Assembly: GCF_000204195.1 (NCBI RefSeq)
Contig: NZ_AFBG01000015.1
Coordinates: forward strand, 62,001 to 126,000
Source: Acidovorax radicis N35
GTDB lineage: Bacteria; Pseudomonadota; Gammaproteobacteria; Burkholderiales; Burkholderiaceae_C
DNA: 64,000 nt
Reading direction: 5' to 3'
Within the stretch, counting starts at the first letter, position 1. Every line of letters starts with the position of its first letter. Both the position numbers and the translations under genes were made by a program. Below are positions 53,500 through 64,000 of this stretch, piece after piece. The notes under the pieces were generated by a model. It saw only the letters and a list, made by a program, of their open reading frames with translations, ran no database searches and was not told where the DNA came from.

Positions 53500-55788
53500 T
53501 CAGGCGATCTTGAACCGTGCCACCGATTGGCGCAGTTCCTCAGCCATGTGCGAGAGCTCGCGCACCTGCTGCGCTGTGGTGCGGGTGCCCTCACCCGTCT
53601 GCTCGGTCACCGCAAAAATGTGCTGGATGTTGTCGGCCACTTCGTTGGCCAGAACAGCTTCCCGCGATGTTGACGACGAAATCTGCTCAATCAGCTCGGC
53701 AAGGCGACGTGACACACGGTCAATCTCGGTCAGTGCAGTACCTGCGCTGTCAGACAGACGAGCCCCTTCCACCACACCCTGCGTGGAGCGTTCCATAGCG
53801 GCCACGGCATCCTGGGTGTCGGTCTGAATCGCCTTCACCAGCGCAGAGATCTGGCGCGTTGCATCTGCAGAACGTTCAGCCAGTCGCTGCACTTCTTCGG
53901 CCACCACTGAGAAGCCTCGGCCGGCCTCACCGGCGGACGCAGCCTGAATGGCGGCATTCAGGGCCAGCACGTTCGTCTGTTCGGTAATGTCGGAAATCAG
54001 CTCGGTGATTTCACCGATCTCCTGCGACGATTCGCCCAGGCGCTTGATCCGCTTGGAGGTGTCCTGGATCTGGTCGCGGATGGAGTTCATACCGCCGATG
54101 GCGTTCTGCACGGCCTGGAGACCCGAGTCAGCAGCTTGCAGCGACTGGCGGGCCACTGTGGCCGACTCTTGGGCCTGTGTAGACACTTCATTGATTCGGG
54201 TCGCCATGTCCAGAACGGAGCGGCCGGTTTCGCGAATTTCGCGCAGTTGCTCGGTCGAAGCGGCCAGCAGTTCCGTGGATGTGTTGTCCACCTGGGCGGT
54301 CGTCTGGGCCACGCGGGTGGCCGTGTTCTGCACGCTGCCCACCAGTTGGCGCAACTCTTCCACCGTGTAGTTCACCGAGTCGGCGATGGCGCCCGTGATG
54401 TCTTCCGTCACGGTGGCTTCCTGGGTCAAGTCACCTTCAGCGACCGATTGCAGTTCGTTCATCAAACGCAAAATGGCGGCCTGGTTGGCGTCATTGACAC
54501 GCTTGGCTTCCTGCTCCTGGCGCTTGGCGTCTTTTTGCTGCATTTCAGCTGCAGCCTGGCGTCCCCGGCTGTCCAGCAGTTGGACGCGGGAAATTCCCAC
54601 ACCGCAAAAGATCACAAACAAACCGGCGAGCGCGAGAGCTGCCAGCTGACCACCACCCACACCCGTCTGGGCCGACAGCTTGGTTTGCAGGCCTTCGAGC
54701 TGGCGACGCAGCGGCTCACTGTCGGCAATGATGGCGGATTGTGCTTCCCGGGCAGACACCAAGCCTTGCAGATTGCCCAGAATGGCACTGGCTTGGGTGC
54801 GGGTCTGCTCATAGAGCTTCACCAAGGCTTCCAGCTGTTCGCGGGTCTGGGCATCCTTCGTCGCAGCCAAGCGCAGTTCAGGGCTTCCATCCAGCAGGCC
54901 CTGGGCGATTTCCTTGAACGAGTTCAAGTCCTTGCCCAGCAGGAACACGGCCTCAGGGCTCACGCCTTCCATGGTCTGGAATTCATTGGCGGATTTGCCG
55001 ATACGCTGGGTCAACATCACGAGCTGACCAGCGGCGGAAATCTCAGCAGCAGGAGCGTTCTGCTGCAGCTTCAGGGACGACACGGTTTCTGCGATTTCAA
55101 GCAGATCCGAGGACTGGCGATTGATGGTGCGCAGAGCATCGCCCACCTGCGTCAGGATCTTCTGCTGGCCCATCACGACACTGGCATTGCGTTCGGCACG
55201 CTCCATGAGCGGATTCACAGCGTCCAGGTCAGGCTTATAGGGCTCACCCAGGGATTCGACGCCCAGCTCTCCATCGCCCGCATTGAGGGCGCGCACATTG
55301 CGCGCCAACACGCCGGAGCTTTCCACCACGTCCGGGAAGGCCTGCGGGCTGCCCACCAGTGCCTGCGATACCGACTTGGCCAGCCGCTGCGACTGCATCA
55401 GGGATTGACCGGTAGCTGCAAGTTGCTGCGCAGAGCGGTCGGCTTGGCGCAACACCCAGGCGGCGATCAACGCCAGGACGATCACACCAATAGCCAAAAG
55501 CCCGAGCAGTCGCCGCTGGTGGGCCGCAGCCGTGGAACGACCAAGCAGCGGCAGGGCAATGAGATCCTCCTCCGCATCGGGGGCCGTCAATTCCGGCACA
55601 TAACCATCTGGATCGCCTTGAACGCTGTTCATCGCTTCAGCCTGGTAGGTGTCGCGCAGCTGCCCGCCGTCCAGCGAGCCCGCAGCAAGGAGATCCTGCC
55701 CGTCATCGGCGGTGCCGGCAGTCGCGCCGGTATCCGGCGTGGCAGGTTTCCGGTTGAACAGTTTTCCAAATTGATTGACGACGGACAT
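53500..55788 (-). CDS. pilJ: type IV pilus chemoreceptor PilJ
   Basis: The 762-residue receptor has a soluble N-terminal stretch of about 90 residues, membrane helix 1 at about 93-112, a periplasmic domain, helix 2 at about 380-400, HAMP and the signalling domain, whose tip is EITEQTNVLALNAAIQAASAGEAG. The N-terminal stretch is acidic and longer than in Pseudomonas PilJ (682 residues). ATG at 55788 has AAGG seven bases upstream. It works with PilI and ChpA. Confidence 0.92.
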   Translation of the reverse strand: MSVVNQFGKLFNRKPATPDTGATAGTADDGQDLLAAGSLDGGQLRDTYQAEAMNSVQGDPDGYVPELTAPDAEEDLIALPLLGRSTAAAHQRRLLGLLAIGVIVLALIAAWVLRQADRSAQQLAATGQSLMQSQRLAKSVSQALVGSPQAFPDVVESSGVLARNVRALNAGDGELGVESLGEPYKPDLDAVNPLMERAERNASVVMGQQKILTQVGDALRTINRQSSDLLEIAETVSSLKLQQNAPAAEISAAGQLVMLTQRIGKSANEFQTMEGVSPEAVFLLGKDLNSFKEIAQGLLDGSPELRLAATKDAQTREQLEALVKLYEQTRTQASAILGNLQGLVSAREAQSAIIADSEPLRRQLEGLQTKLSAQTGVGGGQLAALALAGLFVIFCGVGISRVQLLDSRGRQAAAEMQQKDAKRQEQEAKRVNDANQAAILRLMNELQSVAEGDLTQEATVTEDITGAIADSVNYTVEELRQLVGSVQNTATRVAQTTAQVDNTSTELLAASTEQLREIRETGRSVLDMATRINEVSTQAQESATVARQSLQAADSGLQAVQNAIGGMNSIRDQIQDTSKRIKRLGESSQEIGEITELISDITEQTNVLALNAAIQAASAGEAGRGFSVVAEEVQRLAERSADATRQISALVKAIQTDTQDAVAAMERSTQGVVEGARLSDSAGTALTEIDRVSRRLAELIEQISSSTSREAVLANEVADNIQHIFAVTEQTGEGTRTTAQQVRELSHMAEELRQSVARFKIA

Positions 55789-55809
55789 GGTGCAGCCTTA
55801 CAGAAAAAC

Positions 55810-56337
55810 TCAAGCACTGATGCTCAGGAAAGCGGGATGTTGGGACAGGATCTGCAAGTTCAGCTCCTGCCAGCGTGTGCCGCTGGAATCGATATAGGTG
55901 GTGCCAAAGAACGCGGGCGAATCTTCGGCGGGGGGCTCGGACGACACAAATGCATCGGTTCCACGCAGTCCCGCAAGGCGATCCACCAACAGCGCGGCGT
56001 TCACCTCCAGGGCAGCGTTGAAGGCCAGCAGGCTGGTTTCCGACAGTGCTTGCTCTGTGCGGGGCGCTGCAGAACCCAAAAGGCCGGCCAAATCCACCAC
56101 ACCAACCAAGCCACCGCGCAGGTTGGCAACCCCCAGAAACCAGTTCTGGGTATAGGGCACCGCCTGAATCGAGACCCAGGGAAAGATTTCCCCCGACTGT
56201 CCCAGTGGCAGCAAGTAAAAACTCCCAGCGGACTCGACAGCCAGCCAGGATGAAACAGAGGCCCCTTCAGTTCTTGCAGCCTGAAGGCGGCTGGCAAGTC
56301 GGGTCTGGAGCTCTCGCAGGGCTTCGCGGTTGGCCAT
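55810..56337 (-). CDS. pilI: CheW-like adaptor PilI
   Basis: The 175-residue protein is a single CheW domain (FPWVSIQAVPYTQNWFLGVANLRGGLVGVVDLAGLLG). It links the PilJ receptor to the ChpA kinase. The order pilG-pilH-pilI-pilJ-chpA supports the name. Confidence 0.9.
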   Translation of the reverse strand: MANREALRELQTRLASRLQAARTEGASVSSWLAVESAGSFYLLPLGQSGEIFPWVSIQAVPYTQNWFLGVANLRGGLVGVVDLAGLLGSAAPRTEQALSETSLLAFNAALEVNAALLVDRLAGLRGTDAFVSSEPPAEDSPAFFGTTYIDSSGTRWQELNLQILSQHPAFLSISA

Positions 56338-56352
56338 GAACGCGCCGCTGCC

Positions 56353-56718
56353 TTAGTTCAGAGCGTCGATTTTGGCCTGCAGTTCAGCGGGATCCACGGG
56401 CTTGGTGATGTAGCCCCGTGCACCCTGCCGCATCCCCCAGACGCGATCCGTTTCCTGGTTCTTGCTCGTGCACATGATGATGGGCACATCGGCATACAGC
56501 GGGTCGCGGGTGATGGCGCGTGTAAGCTGGAAGCCGTTCTGCCCGGGCATCACGACGTCCATGAGGATCAGGTCGGGCTTTTCTTCCGCCAGACGGCGGA
56601 AAGCCTCGTCGGCATTTTCTGCGGTGCGGACCTGCATGCCTTTTTTCTGAAGCAGGTCCGTCAAAAACATCAACTCGGTCTTCGAGTCGTCGACGACCAA
56701 TACTTTCTGGATGGGCAT
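56353..56718 (-). CDS. pilH: response regulator PilH
   Basis: The 121-residue single receiver domain has the acidic pair in VVDDSKTE, the phospho-Asp in LILMDVVMPG (about residue 53) and the Lys in GYITKPVDP (about 104). It overlaps the pilG stop by one base. By family it opposes PilG in pilus control. Confidence 0.9.
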   Translation of the reverse strand: MPIQKVLVVDDSKTELMFLTDLLQKKGMQVRTAENADEAFRRLAEEKPDLILMDVVMPGQNGFQLTRAITRDPLYADVPIIMCTSKNQETDRVWGMRQGARGYITKPVDPAELQAKIDALN

Positions 56719-57116
56719 TACATCGCTCCTTGTTGGGAATTGCCAAACTGCTGCACTGCCTGCAACAGCTGGTCTTTGGTAAACGGTTTGGTGAGATATT
56801 CCTGGCAGCCGACCATGCGCCCGCGCGCTTTGTCGAATACGCCATCCTTGGAGGACAGCATCACCACCGGAGTATCTGCAAAACGGGCATTGCGCTTGAT
56901 GATGGCGCAGGTCTGGTACCCGTCGAGCTTGGGCATGAGGATGTCGCAGAAAATCAGCTGAGGCTGGTAATCATTGACTTTGGCCAAAGCATCAAAGCCG
57001 TCGTCGGCCAACAAGACTTCGTGCCCCCCCTGCTTGAGAAAAATCTCGGCGCTTCGACGGATGGTGTTGCTGTCATCCACCACGAGCACTTTGAAAGATG
57101 CGCCTGTTGTAGTCAA
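56718..57116 (-). CDS. pilG: response regulator PilG
   Basis: The 132-residue receiver has VVDDSNTIRRSAE, phospho-Asp in LIFCDILMPKLDG (about 58) and Lys in YLTKPFTK (about 109). It is the first Chp gene after rubredoxin. Confidence 0.9.
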   Translation of the reverse strand: MTTTGASFKVLVVDDSNTIRRSAEIFLKQGGHEVLLADDGFDALAKVNDYQPQLIFCDILMPKLDGYQTCAIIKRNARFADTPVVMLSSKDGVFDKARGRMVGCQEYLTKPFTKDQLLQAVQQFGNSQQGAM

Positions 57117-57174
57117 TTGTTACTGCTCCTGATGGAGAAAAAAACAACGCAGCAGCACATGATGCTGGTGCGCC

Positions 57175-57348
57175 TCAAATCTGAACCATCTCGAAGTCTT
57201 CCTTGCGGGCCCCACACTCGGGGCAGGTCCAGTTCATCGGAACCTGATCCCAGGGTGTATTGGGTGCAATGCCGTGCTCAGGTGAACCCTCTGCTTCGTC
57301 ATAAATCCAACCGCAAATCAAACACATCCAAGTTTTAGAGTCGATCAC
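57175..57348 (-). CDS. rubredoxin
   Basis: The 57-residue iron protein has two CxxC knuckles, WMCLICGWIYDE and TCPECGARKEDF, spaced as in rubredoxin, which carries one electron. The start is GTG at 57348, by similarity to the usual N-terminus; an ATG at 57327 would make 50 residues. It is upstream of pilG by 58 bases and lies between it and thiD. The gene is too short to be found by length. Confidence 0.88.
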   Translation of the reverse strand: MIDSKTWMCLICGWIYDEAEGSPEHGIAPNTPWDQVPMNWTCPECGARKEDFEMVQI

Positions 57349-57414
57349 AGCTTAAAGGGCCTTCACATAGAATGCAACGATTGTATCTAGTCATCTCCGT
57401 GGGCTGCGGCTTCG

Positions 57415-58401
57415 GTGCCACCCCTCAAGCAGGATCTGGTCCATGACCACCAAAGCATCCCCTCCCCCCCCGAAAGCATAGACATTGAAGATGACGGTTC
57501 CGAGGACGCAAGCCCTGCGTGTGTGCTCGTCTTCAATGCCAGCGACCCCAGCGGTGCCGGTGGGCTGACAGCCGACATCACCACCATTGCCTCCGTGGGC
57601 GGGCATCCGATTGCCGTGGTCACAGGCGCCTATGCCCGCGACACCGCAGAGATTTTTGACCACTTCAGCTTTGACGACGAGGCTGTGGCCGAGCAGGCCC
57701 GGGCCGTGCTGGAGGACCTGCCGGTACAGGCCATCAAGGTCGGTTTCGTGGGCAGCCCGGAGAACATCAGCACCATTGCCGAGATCACGACCGACTACGA
57801 CGAAGTCCCCGTGATCGCCTACATGCCCAACCTGTCCTGGTGGCGCGACGAGCTGATCGACGAGTACCTGGATGCCTTCCGCGAATTGTTGTTACCGCAG
57901 ACTTCGGTGTTGGTTGGAAACCACAGCACCTTGTGGCGCTGGCTGCTGCCCGACTGGACCAGCGACCGCAGTCCCACTGCCCGCGACATTGCCCGGGCCG
58001 CCTCCGAGATGGGCGTGCCTTACACCCTGGTCACCGGCATTCCGCTGCCCGAGCAGTTTGTCGAGAACGTGCTCGCATCCCCCCAGACCGTGCTGGGCAG
58101 TGGCAAGTTCGAACTGTTCGACGCCACCTTCTCCGGCGCGGGCGACACCTTGTCCGCCGCCCTCACGGCCCTGGTGGCCAGCGGCAACGACCTGGGCGAA
58201 GCCACCAGTGAAGCCCTGGGCTACCTCGACCGCTGCCTGGACGCCGGCTTTCGCCCCGGAATGGGGCACATCGTGCCCGATCGCATGTTCTGGGCCCAGC
58301 CCGACGATGACGAGGCCGACGGCGACGAAGAAGAACCCCTGATTGACGAAGCGCAAGCCCTCGAAGGCTTTGTGATGCCCCCCCATGACACCAAGCACTG
58401 A
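57415..58401 (+). CDS. thiD: hydroxymethylpyrimidine (phosphate) kinase
   Basis: The 328-residue frame contains a ThiD/PdxK-type ribokinase fold enzyme for thiamine synthesis: [17 protein letters not shown] near the N-terminus and [18 protein letters not shown] with the catalytic Asp near residue 245. The start is uncertain. The GTG at 57415 has a poor ribosome site. An ATG at 57443 has AGGA eight bases upstream but ends after 12 codons because a run of eight C at 57464-57471 puts it out of frame; one more C would join it to the main frame. The 3' end overlaps hemL by 17 bases. Confidence 0.8.
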   Translation: MPPLKQDLVHDHQSIPSPPESIDIEDDGSEDASPACVLVFNASDPSGAGGLTADITTIASVGGHPIAVVTGAYARDTAEIFDHFSFDDEAVAEQARAVLEDLPVQAIKVGFVGSPENISTIAEITTDYDEVPVIAYMPNLSWWRDELIDEYLDAFRELLLPQTSVLVGNHSTLWRWLLPDWTSDRSPTARDIARAASEMGVPYTLVTGIPLPEQFVENVLASPQTVLGSGKFELFDATFSGAGDTLSAALTALVASGNDLGEATSEALGYLDRCLDAGFRPGMGHIVPDRMFWAQPDDDEADGDEEEPLIDEAQALEGFVMPPHDTKH

Positions 58402-59695
58402 TCTCAACATCCCCCTGTTCGAACGCGCCAAGGCGCTGATCCCCGGCGGCGTGAACTCGCCCGTGCGGGCCTTCAAGGCCGTCGGCGGCACGCCCCGTTT
58501 CGTGAAACGTGCCAAGGGCGCCTACTTCTGGGACGCCAACGACCAGCGTTTCATCGACTACATCGGCTCCTGGGGCCCGATGATCCTGGGCCACGGCCAC
58601 CCCGCCGTGCTCGAAGCTGTGCAGAGCGCCGCGCTTGAAGGCTTCAGCTTTGGTGCGCCGACCGAGCGCGAGGTGGAGCTGGCCGAGGAAATCCTGAGCC
58701 TCGCCCCCTCGATGGAGATGATCCGCCTGGTCAGCTCGGGCACCGAAGCCGGCATGAGCGCTATCCGCCTGGCGCGCGGTGCCACGGGCCGCAGCAAATT
58801 CATCAAGTTTGAGGGCTGCTACCACGGCCATGCCGATTCGCTGCTGGTCAAGGCCGGCTCGGGCCTGGCCACGTTTGGCAATGCCACCAGCGCGGGCGTA
58901 CCGCCCGAAGTGGTGCAGCACACTCTGGTGCTGGAATACAACAACGTCGCCCAGCTCGAAGAAGCCTTCGCCCTGCATGGCAAGGAACTGGCCTGCGTGA
59001 TGATCGAGCCCATCGCGGGCAACATGAACCTGGTGCGCGCCAGCGTGCCGTTCATGAAGCGCTGCCGCGAGCTGTGCACCGAACACGGCGCGCTGCTGGT
59101 GCTCGACGAGGTGATGACCGGCTTTCGCGTGGCCCTGGGCAGCGCGCAGAGCGTGTACGCCAAGAGCATCCCCGGCTTCAAGCCCGACATCACGGTGCTC
59201 GGCAAGGTGATCGGTGGCGGTATGCCGCTGGCCGCCTTTGGGGGCCCGCGCGCCATCATGGAACACCTGGCCCCGCTGGGTGCCGTGTACCAGGCGGGCA
59301 CGCTGTCGGGCAACCCGGTGGCCACGGCCTGCGGGCTGGCCACGCTGCGCGAGATCAAAAAACCTGGCTTCTTCGACGCCCTCTCGGCCACCACACGCTC
59401 GCTGGTCGATGGGCTGGCCGCTGCGGCGGCGGCCGAGGGCGTGCCCTTCAGCACCGACAGCGAAGGCGGCATGTTCGGCTTCTTCCTGATGCCCGAGCTG
59501 CCCCAGAACTACGCCCAGGTGCTCAAGACCGACAGCGCGCGTTTCAACCAGTTTTTCCACGGCCTGCTGGACCGCGGTATCTACATTGCGCCGGCGCTGT
59601 ACGAGGCGGGTTTCGTGAGCTCGGCCCATACGGCCGACGACATTGCCGCCACCGTGGCAGCCGCCCACGAAGTGTTCAAAGAACTATCAAAATAA
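58385..59695 (+). CDS. hemL: glutamate-1-semialdehyde 2,1-aminomutase
   Basis: The 436-residue PLP enzyme makes 5-aminolevulinate for heme. The start is [11 protein letters not shown], the cofactor Lys is about residue 274 ([17 protein letters not shown]) and the pyridine-ring Asp is in [12 protein letters not shown]. Its last codons (ELSK, stop) fall inside the tail of repeat copy 4. It overlaps thiD. Confidence 0.95.
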   Translation: MTPSTDLNIPLFERAKALIPGGVNSPVRAFKAVGGTPRFVKRAKGAYFWDANDQRFIDYIGSWGPMILGHGHPAVLEAVQSAALEGFSFGAPTEREVELAEEILSLAPSMEMIRLVSSGTEAGMSAIRLARGATGRSKFIKFEGCYHGHADSLLVKAGSGLATFGNATSAGVPPEVVQHTLVLEYNNVAQLEEAFALHGKELACVMIEPIAGNMNLVRASVPFMKRCRELCTEHGALLVLDEVMTGFRVALGSAQSVYAKSIPGFKPDITVLGKVIGGGMPLAAFGGPRAIMEHLAPLGAVYQAGTLSGNPVATACGLATLREIKKPGFFDALSATTRSLVDGLAAAAAAEGVPFSTDSEGGMFGFFLMPELPQNYAQVLKTDSARFNQFFHGLLDRGIYIAPALYEAGFVSSAHTADDIAATVAAAHEVFKELSK

Positions 59696-59742
59696 TAGCT
59701 ACTGGCGCTTTACCATCAAGCGCCAGAGGCCATTTTTACTGA
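59682..59742. repeat. dispersed palindrome, copy 4 (reverse orientation)
   Basis: CTGGCGCTT (59702-59710) and AAGCGCCAG (59718-59726) form a 9-bp stem. Read on the minus strand the unit gives AAAATGGCCTCTGGCGCTT, loop, AAGCGCCAGTAGCTATTATTTTGATAG, matching copy 1. It separates convergent hemL and the IclR gene and overlaps the hemL 3' end. Confidence 0.7.
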
Positions 59743-59771
59743 TATTCCTGCTTACCTACCCGCTTTAGCTT

Positions 59772-62001
<2,230 letters not shown>

Positions 62002-62017
62002 CGATATTGATCGCAGC

Positions 62018-62040
62018 CAGCGCTTGCTTGGCAAGCGCTG
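62018..62040. repeat. dispersed palindrome, copy 5
   Basis: CAGCGCTTGC (62018-62027) and GCAAGCGCTG (62031-62040) form a 10-bp stem with a TTG loop, after pobA and before the convergent DUF5076 gene. It is the most diverged copy and lacks the T-rich tail. Confidence 0.55.
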
Positions 62041-62072
62041 TCAGGTCAAAACACTTAAATTTTGAGCATGGG

Positions 62073-62384
62073 TCAATGGTCTTTTGGTATCTCGCCTTCG
62101 ACACTGACATTCGGCTCTCTCGTTCTGCGAAGAAAGTCCTCAAGGATGAGGACACGGCATTCAGCGACGGTTTGCTCATCGCGTTGGGCATATAGACGTG
62201 CGGCGTGCTCGTACAGATCGGCCAACAGCTCCCCGAAATCTTCCGCCCCACCTTGCAAGCCACTGTTGATCATCACGTGCAATTGGCCACCACCAGCCCA
62301 CAGTCGCATGATTTCAAAGGCGCCTGGGTCGTTCAGAGCTTCCTGTGGAATTGGTAGTTCAGGCGAGTCGTCTTCCAGCGTCAT
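62073..62384 (-). CDS. DUF5076 domain protein
   Basis: The 103-residue acidic protein has EIMRLWAGGGQLHVMINSG near residues 24-42 and DFGELLADLYEHAARLYA near 49-66, which fits DUF5076. Function is not known. It lies downstream of purH on the same strand, 44 bases away. Confidence 0.7.
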   Translation of the reverse strand: MTLEDDSPELPIPQEALNDPGAFEIMRLWAGGGQLHVMINSGLQGGAEDFGELLADLYEHAARLYAQRDEQTVAECRVLILEDFLRRTREPNVSVEGEIPKDH

Positions 62385-62428
62385 CGCTTCTCCTGCGTAA
62401 GTCTCACAGTTGGGCTGCTCGCTGAGGG

Positions 62429-64000
62429 TCAGTGGCGGAAATGGCGAACGCCGCTGAACACCATCGCCACACCGCGCTCGTTGGCAGCGTCGATGACTTC
62501 GTTGTCGCGCATGGAACCACCGGGCTGGATCACGCAGGTGGCGCCTGCATCGACCACCACATCGAGGCCGTCGCGGAAGGGGAAGAAGGCGTCGCTGGCC
62601 ACCACGGTGCCCTGCAGCGACAGGTTGGCGTGCCCGGCCTTGATGCTGGCGATGCGGGCCGAGTCCAGGCGGCTCATCTGGCCGGCGCCCACACCCATGG
62701 TCATGCCGCCCTTGCAGAACACGATGGCGTTGCTCTTGACGTACTTGGCCACCTTCCAGGCGAACAGCAGATCTTCCATCTGTTCCAGCGTGGGCTGCTT
62801 CTGGGTCACAACCTTGAGGTCGATGAGCGAGAGCTCGTGGTTGTCGGCCGTCTGCAGTAGCAGGCCCGAGCCGATGCGCTTGGCGTCCATGGCATTGCGG
62901 CCGCGCGCCCAGTCGGTCTTGCCACCGTGTGCGGGCAGTGCGATCTTGAGCAGGCGCACATTGGCCTTGGCCTTGAACACTTCCAGCGCTTCGGCCGTGA
63001 AGTCGGGGGCCATCAGCACTTCGACAAACTGCTTGGAGATCTGCTGCGCGGCGTTGCCGTCCACCGTGCGGTTGAAGGCGATGATGCCGCCGAAGGCGCT
63101 GGTCGGATCGGTCTGGAAGGCCTTGCTGTAGCTGTCCAGCGCATCCAGGCCCACGGCCACGCCGCAGGGGTTGGCGTGCTTGACGATCACGCAGGCCGGG
63201 GCCTCAAAGCTCTTCACACATTCCCAGGCAGCGTCGGCATCGGCGATGTTGTTGTAGCTCAGCTCCTTGCCCTGCAGCTGCACGCCCGTGACGAGCGCGC
63301 CGGGCGCGGGATGCAGGTCGCGGTACAGCGCGGCCTGCTGGTGGCTGTTTTCACCGTAGCGCAGGTCCTGCACCTTGGTGAAGATGCCGTTGCTCTGGCC
63401 GGAGAACTGGGCGCGTGTGGGCACATAGGTTTCCGACAGCTTTTCTTCTTCAAACGTGACGGACGAGAGGTAGTCGCTGATGGCGCCGTCGTACTGGGCG
63501 ATGCGGTTGAACGCGGCCACCGACAGCGCGAAGCGCAGCTTGTTGGAGAGCTTGCCGCCCGCTTTCAGCTCGGCCAACACGGCGTCGTACTGGTCGGCCG
63601 AGGTGATCACGCCCACGTCGTTCCAGTTCTTGGCGGCGCTGCGCACCATGGCGGGGCCGCCGATGTCGATGTTCTCGATGGCGTCGGCCAGCGTGCAACC
63701 GGCCTTGGCCACGGTGGCTTCAAAGGGGTAGAGGTTGACCACCAGCAGGTCGATGGTGTCGATGCCGTGTTCCTTCAAAGCCGCCATGTGTTCGGGCAGC
63801 TCGCGGCGCGCCAGCAGGCCGCCGTGCACCTTGGGGTGCAGCGTCTTCACGCGGCCGTCCAGCATTTCAGGAAACTGCGTGACCTCGGCCACTTCGGTCA
63901 CGGGCAGGCCCTTGTCGGCGAGCAGCTTGGCGGTGCCGCCGGTGGACAGCAGCTTGATGCCCAGTGCATGCAGGGCTTGCGCGAATTCGACGATGCCGGT
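62429..64000 (-). CDS. purH: bifunctional AICAR formyltransferase / IMP cyclohydrolase (5' end outside)
   Basis: The last 523 or so codons of the purine enzyme PurH are in the window; the frame is open at base 64000. The N-terminal MGS-like domain ([20 protein letters not shown]) makes IMP; the C-terminal domain ([21 protein letters not shown], the [10 protein letters not shown] region) transfers the formyl group. The C-terminus ends with FSGVRHFRH. Only the first residues are missing. Confidence 0.95.
   Translation of the reverse strand, partial: TGIVEFAQALHALGIKLLSTGGTAKLLADKGLPVTEVAEVTQFPEMLDGRVKTLHPKVHGGLLARRELPEHMAALKEHGIDTIDLLVVNLYPFEATVAKAGCTLADAIENIDIGGPAMVRSAAKNWNDVGVITSADQYDAVLAELKAGGKLSNKLRFALSVAAFNRIAQYDGAISDYLSSVTFEEEKLSETYVPTRAQFSGQSNGIFTKVQDLRYGENSHQQAALYRDLHPAPGALVTGVQLQGKELSYNNIADADAAWECVKSFEAPACVIVKHANPCGVAVGLDALDSYSKAFQTDPTSAFGGIIAFNRTVDGNAAQQISKQFVEVLMAPDFTAEALEVFKAKANVRLLKIALPAHGGKTDWARGRNAMDAKRIGSGLLLQTADNHELSLIDLKVVTQKQPTLEQMEDLLFAWKVAKYVKSNAIVFCKGGMTMGVGAGQMSRLDSARIASIKAGHANLSLQGTVVASDAFFPFRDGLDVVVDAGATCVIQPGGSMRDNEVIDAANERGVAMVFSGVRHFRH

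Overview
The window is a 64 kb stretch of GC-rich chromosome from a betaproteobacterium of the family Comamonadaceae, most likely Acidovorax or a close relative. This is an inference from gene content, not a database result. The support is the yqgE-ruvX-pyrR-pyrB-pyrC' order, a rubredoxin-pilG-pilH-pilI-pilJ-chpA cluster next to thiD and hemL, TRAP and ABC transporters for sugar acids, pobA with an IclR-type regulator, and AT-poor intergenic palindromes with GCGCTT/AAGCGC arms. No rRNA, tRNA, CRISPR array, prophage or transposase gene was found.

Bases 1-14,430. After the tail of an iron-type binding protein and a convergent DegP/HtrA protease come a catalase-like protein, an aldose 1-epimerase and an EamA exporter. 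Next is a minus-strand hexuronate/aldarate operon: uronate dehydrogenase, SMP-30 lactonase, TRAP transporter dctPQM and galactarate dehydratase. A divergent GntR/FadR regulator and a 2-oxoglutarate semialdehyde dehydrogenase (KGSADH) lie beside it. GTTGT/ACAAC palindromes occur both in the udh-gntR gap and in front of the dehydrogenase, so one regulator probably controls both arms. The route reads uronate, aldarolactone, aldarate, ketodeoxyaldarate, semialdehyde, 2-oxoglutarate. The 5-dehydro-4-deoxyglucarate dehydratase step is not in the window.

Bases 14,610-26,060. A LysR regulator faces a tightly coupled plus-strand operon: an unannotated 40-codon ORF, a sugar ABC transporter (ATPase, permease, binding protein), a PdxA-family dehydrogenase, an enolase-superfamily sugar-acid dehydratase, a 2-keto-3-deoxy-L-arabonate dehydratase (AraD type), a second KGSADH, an SMP-30 lactonase and a beta-propeller protein. 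It is a non-phosphorylating pentose or pentonate pathway to 2-oxoglutarate in which the usual IlvD/Edd-type dehydratase is replaced by an enolase-superfamily enzyme and a PdxA-like enzyme appears without its kinase. This is the best candidate in the window for an undescribed pathway variant.

Bases 26,200-37,030. A b561-like membrane protein precedes a second ABC importer (UgpC/MalK-type ATPase, Tat-exported binding protein, two permeases). Behind it are a chemoreceptor with a Cache sensor domain at its cytoplasmic C-terminus and a second copy of the binding protein, which suggests coupled uptake and chemotaxis. A ferric-iron-type permease and its ATPase are transcribed divergently from a short AT-rich gap.

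Bases 37,030-64,000. This part is mostly core genome: DCC and DUF4166 proteins, a Yip1-like membrane protein, plsC, the pyrimidine operon with a dihydroorotase lacking its metal ligands, a photolyase, pilU and the Chp chemosensory cluster with a 2058-residue multi-Hpt kinase, rubredoxin, thiD (with a C8 tract at its 5' end), hemL, pobR/pobA, a DUF5076 protein and purH (truncated by the window edge). Five related palindromes sit at gene ends across the window, four of them between convergent genes, and a 170-bp nested inverted repeat abuts the Yip1-like gene.
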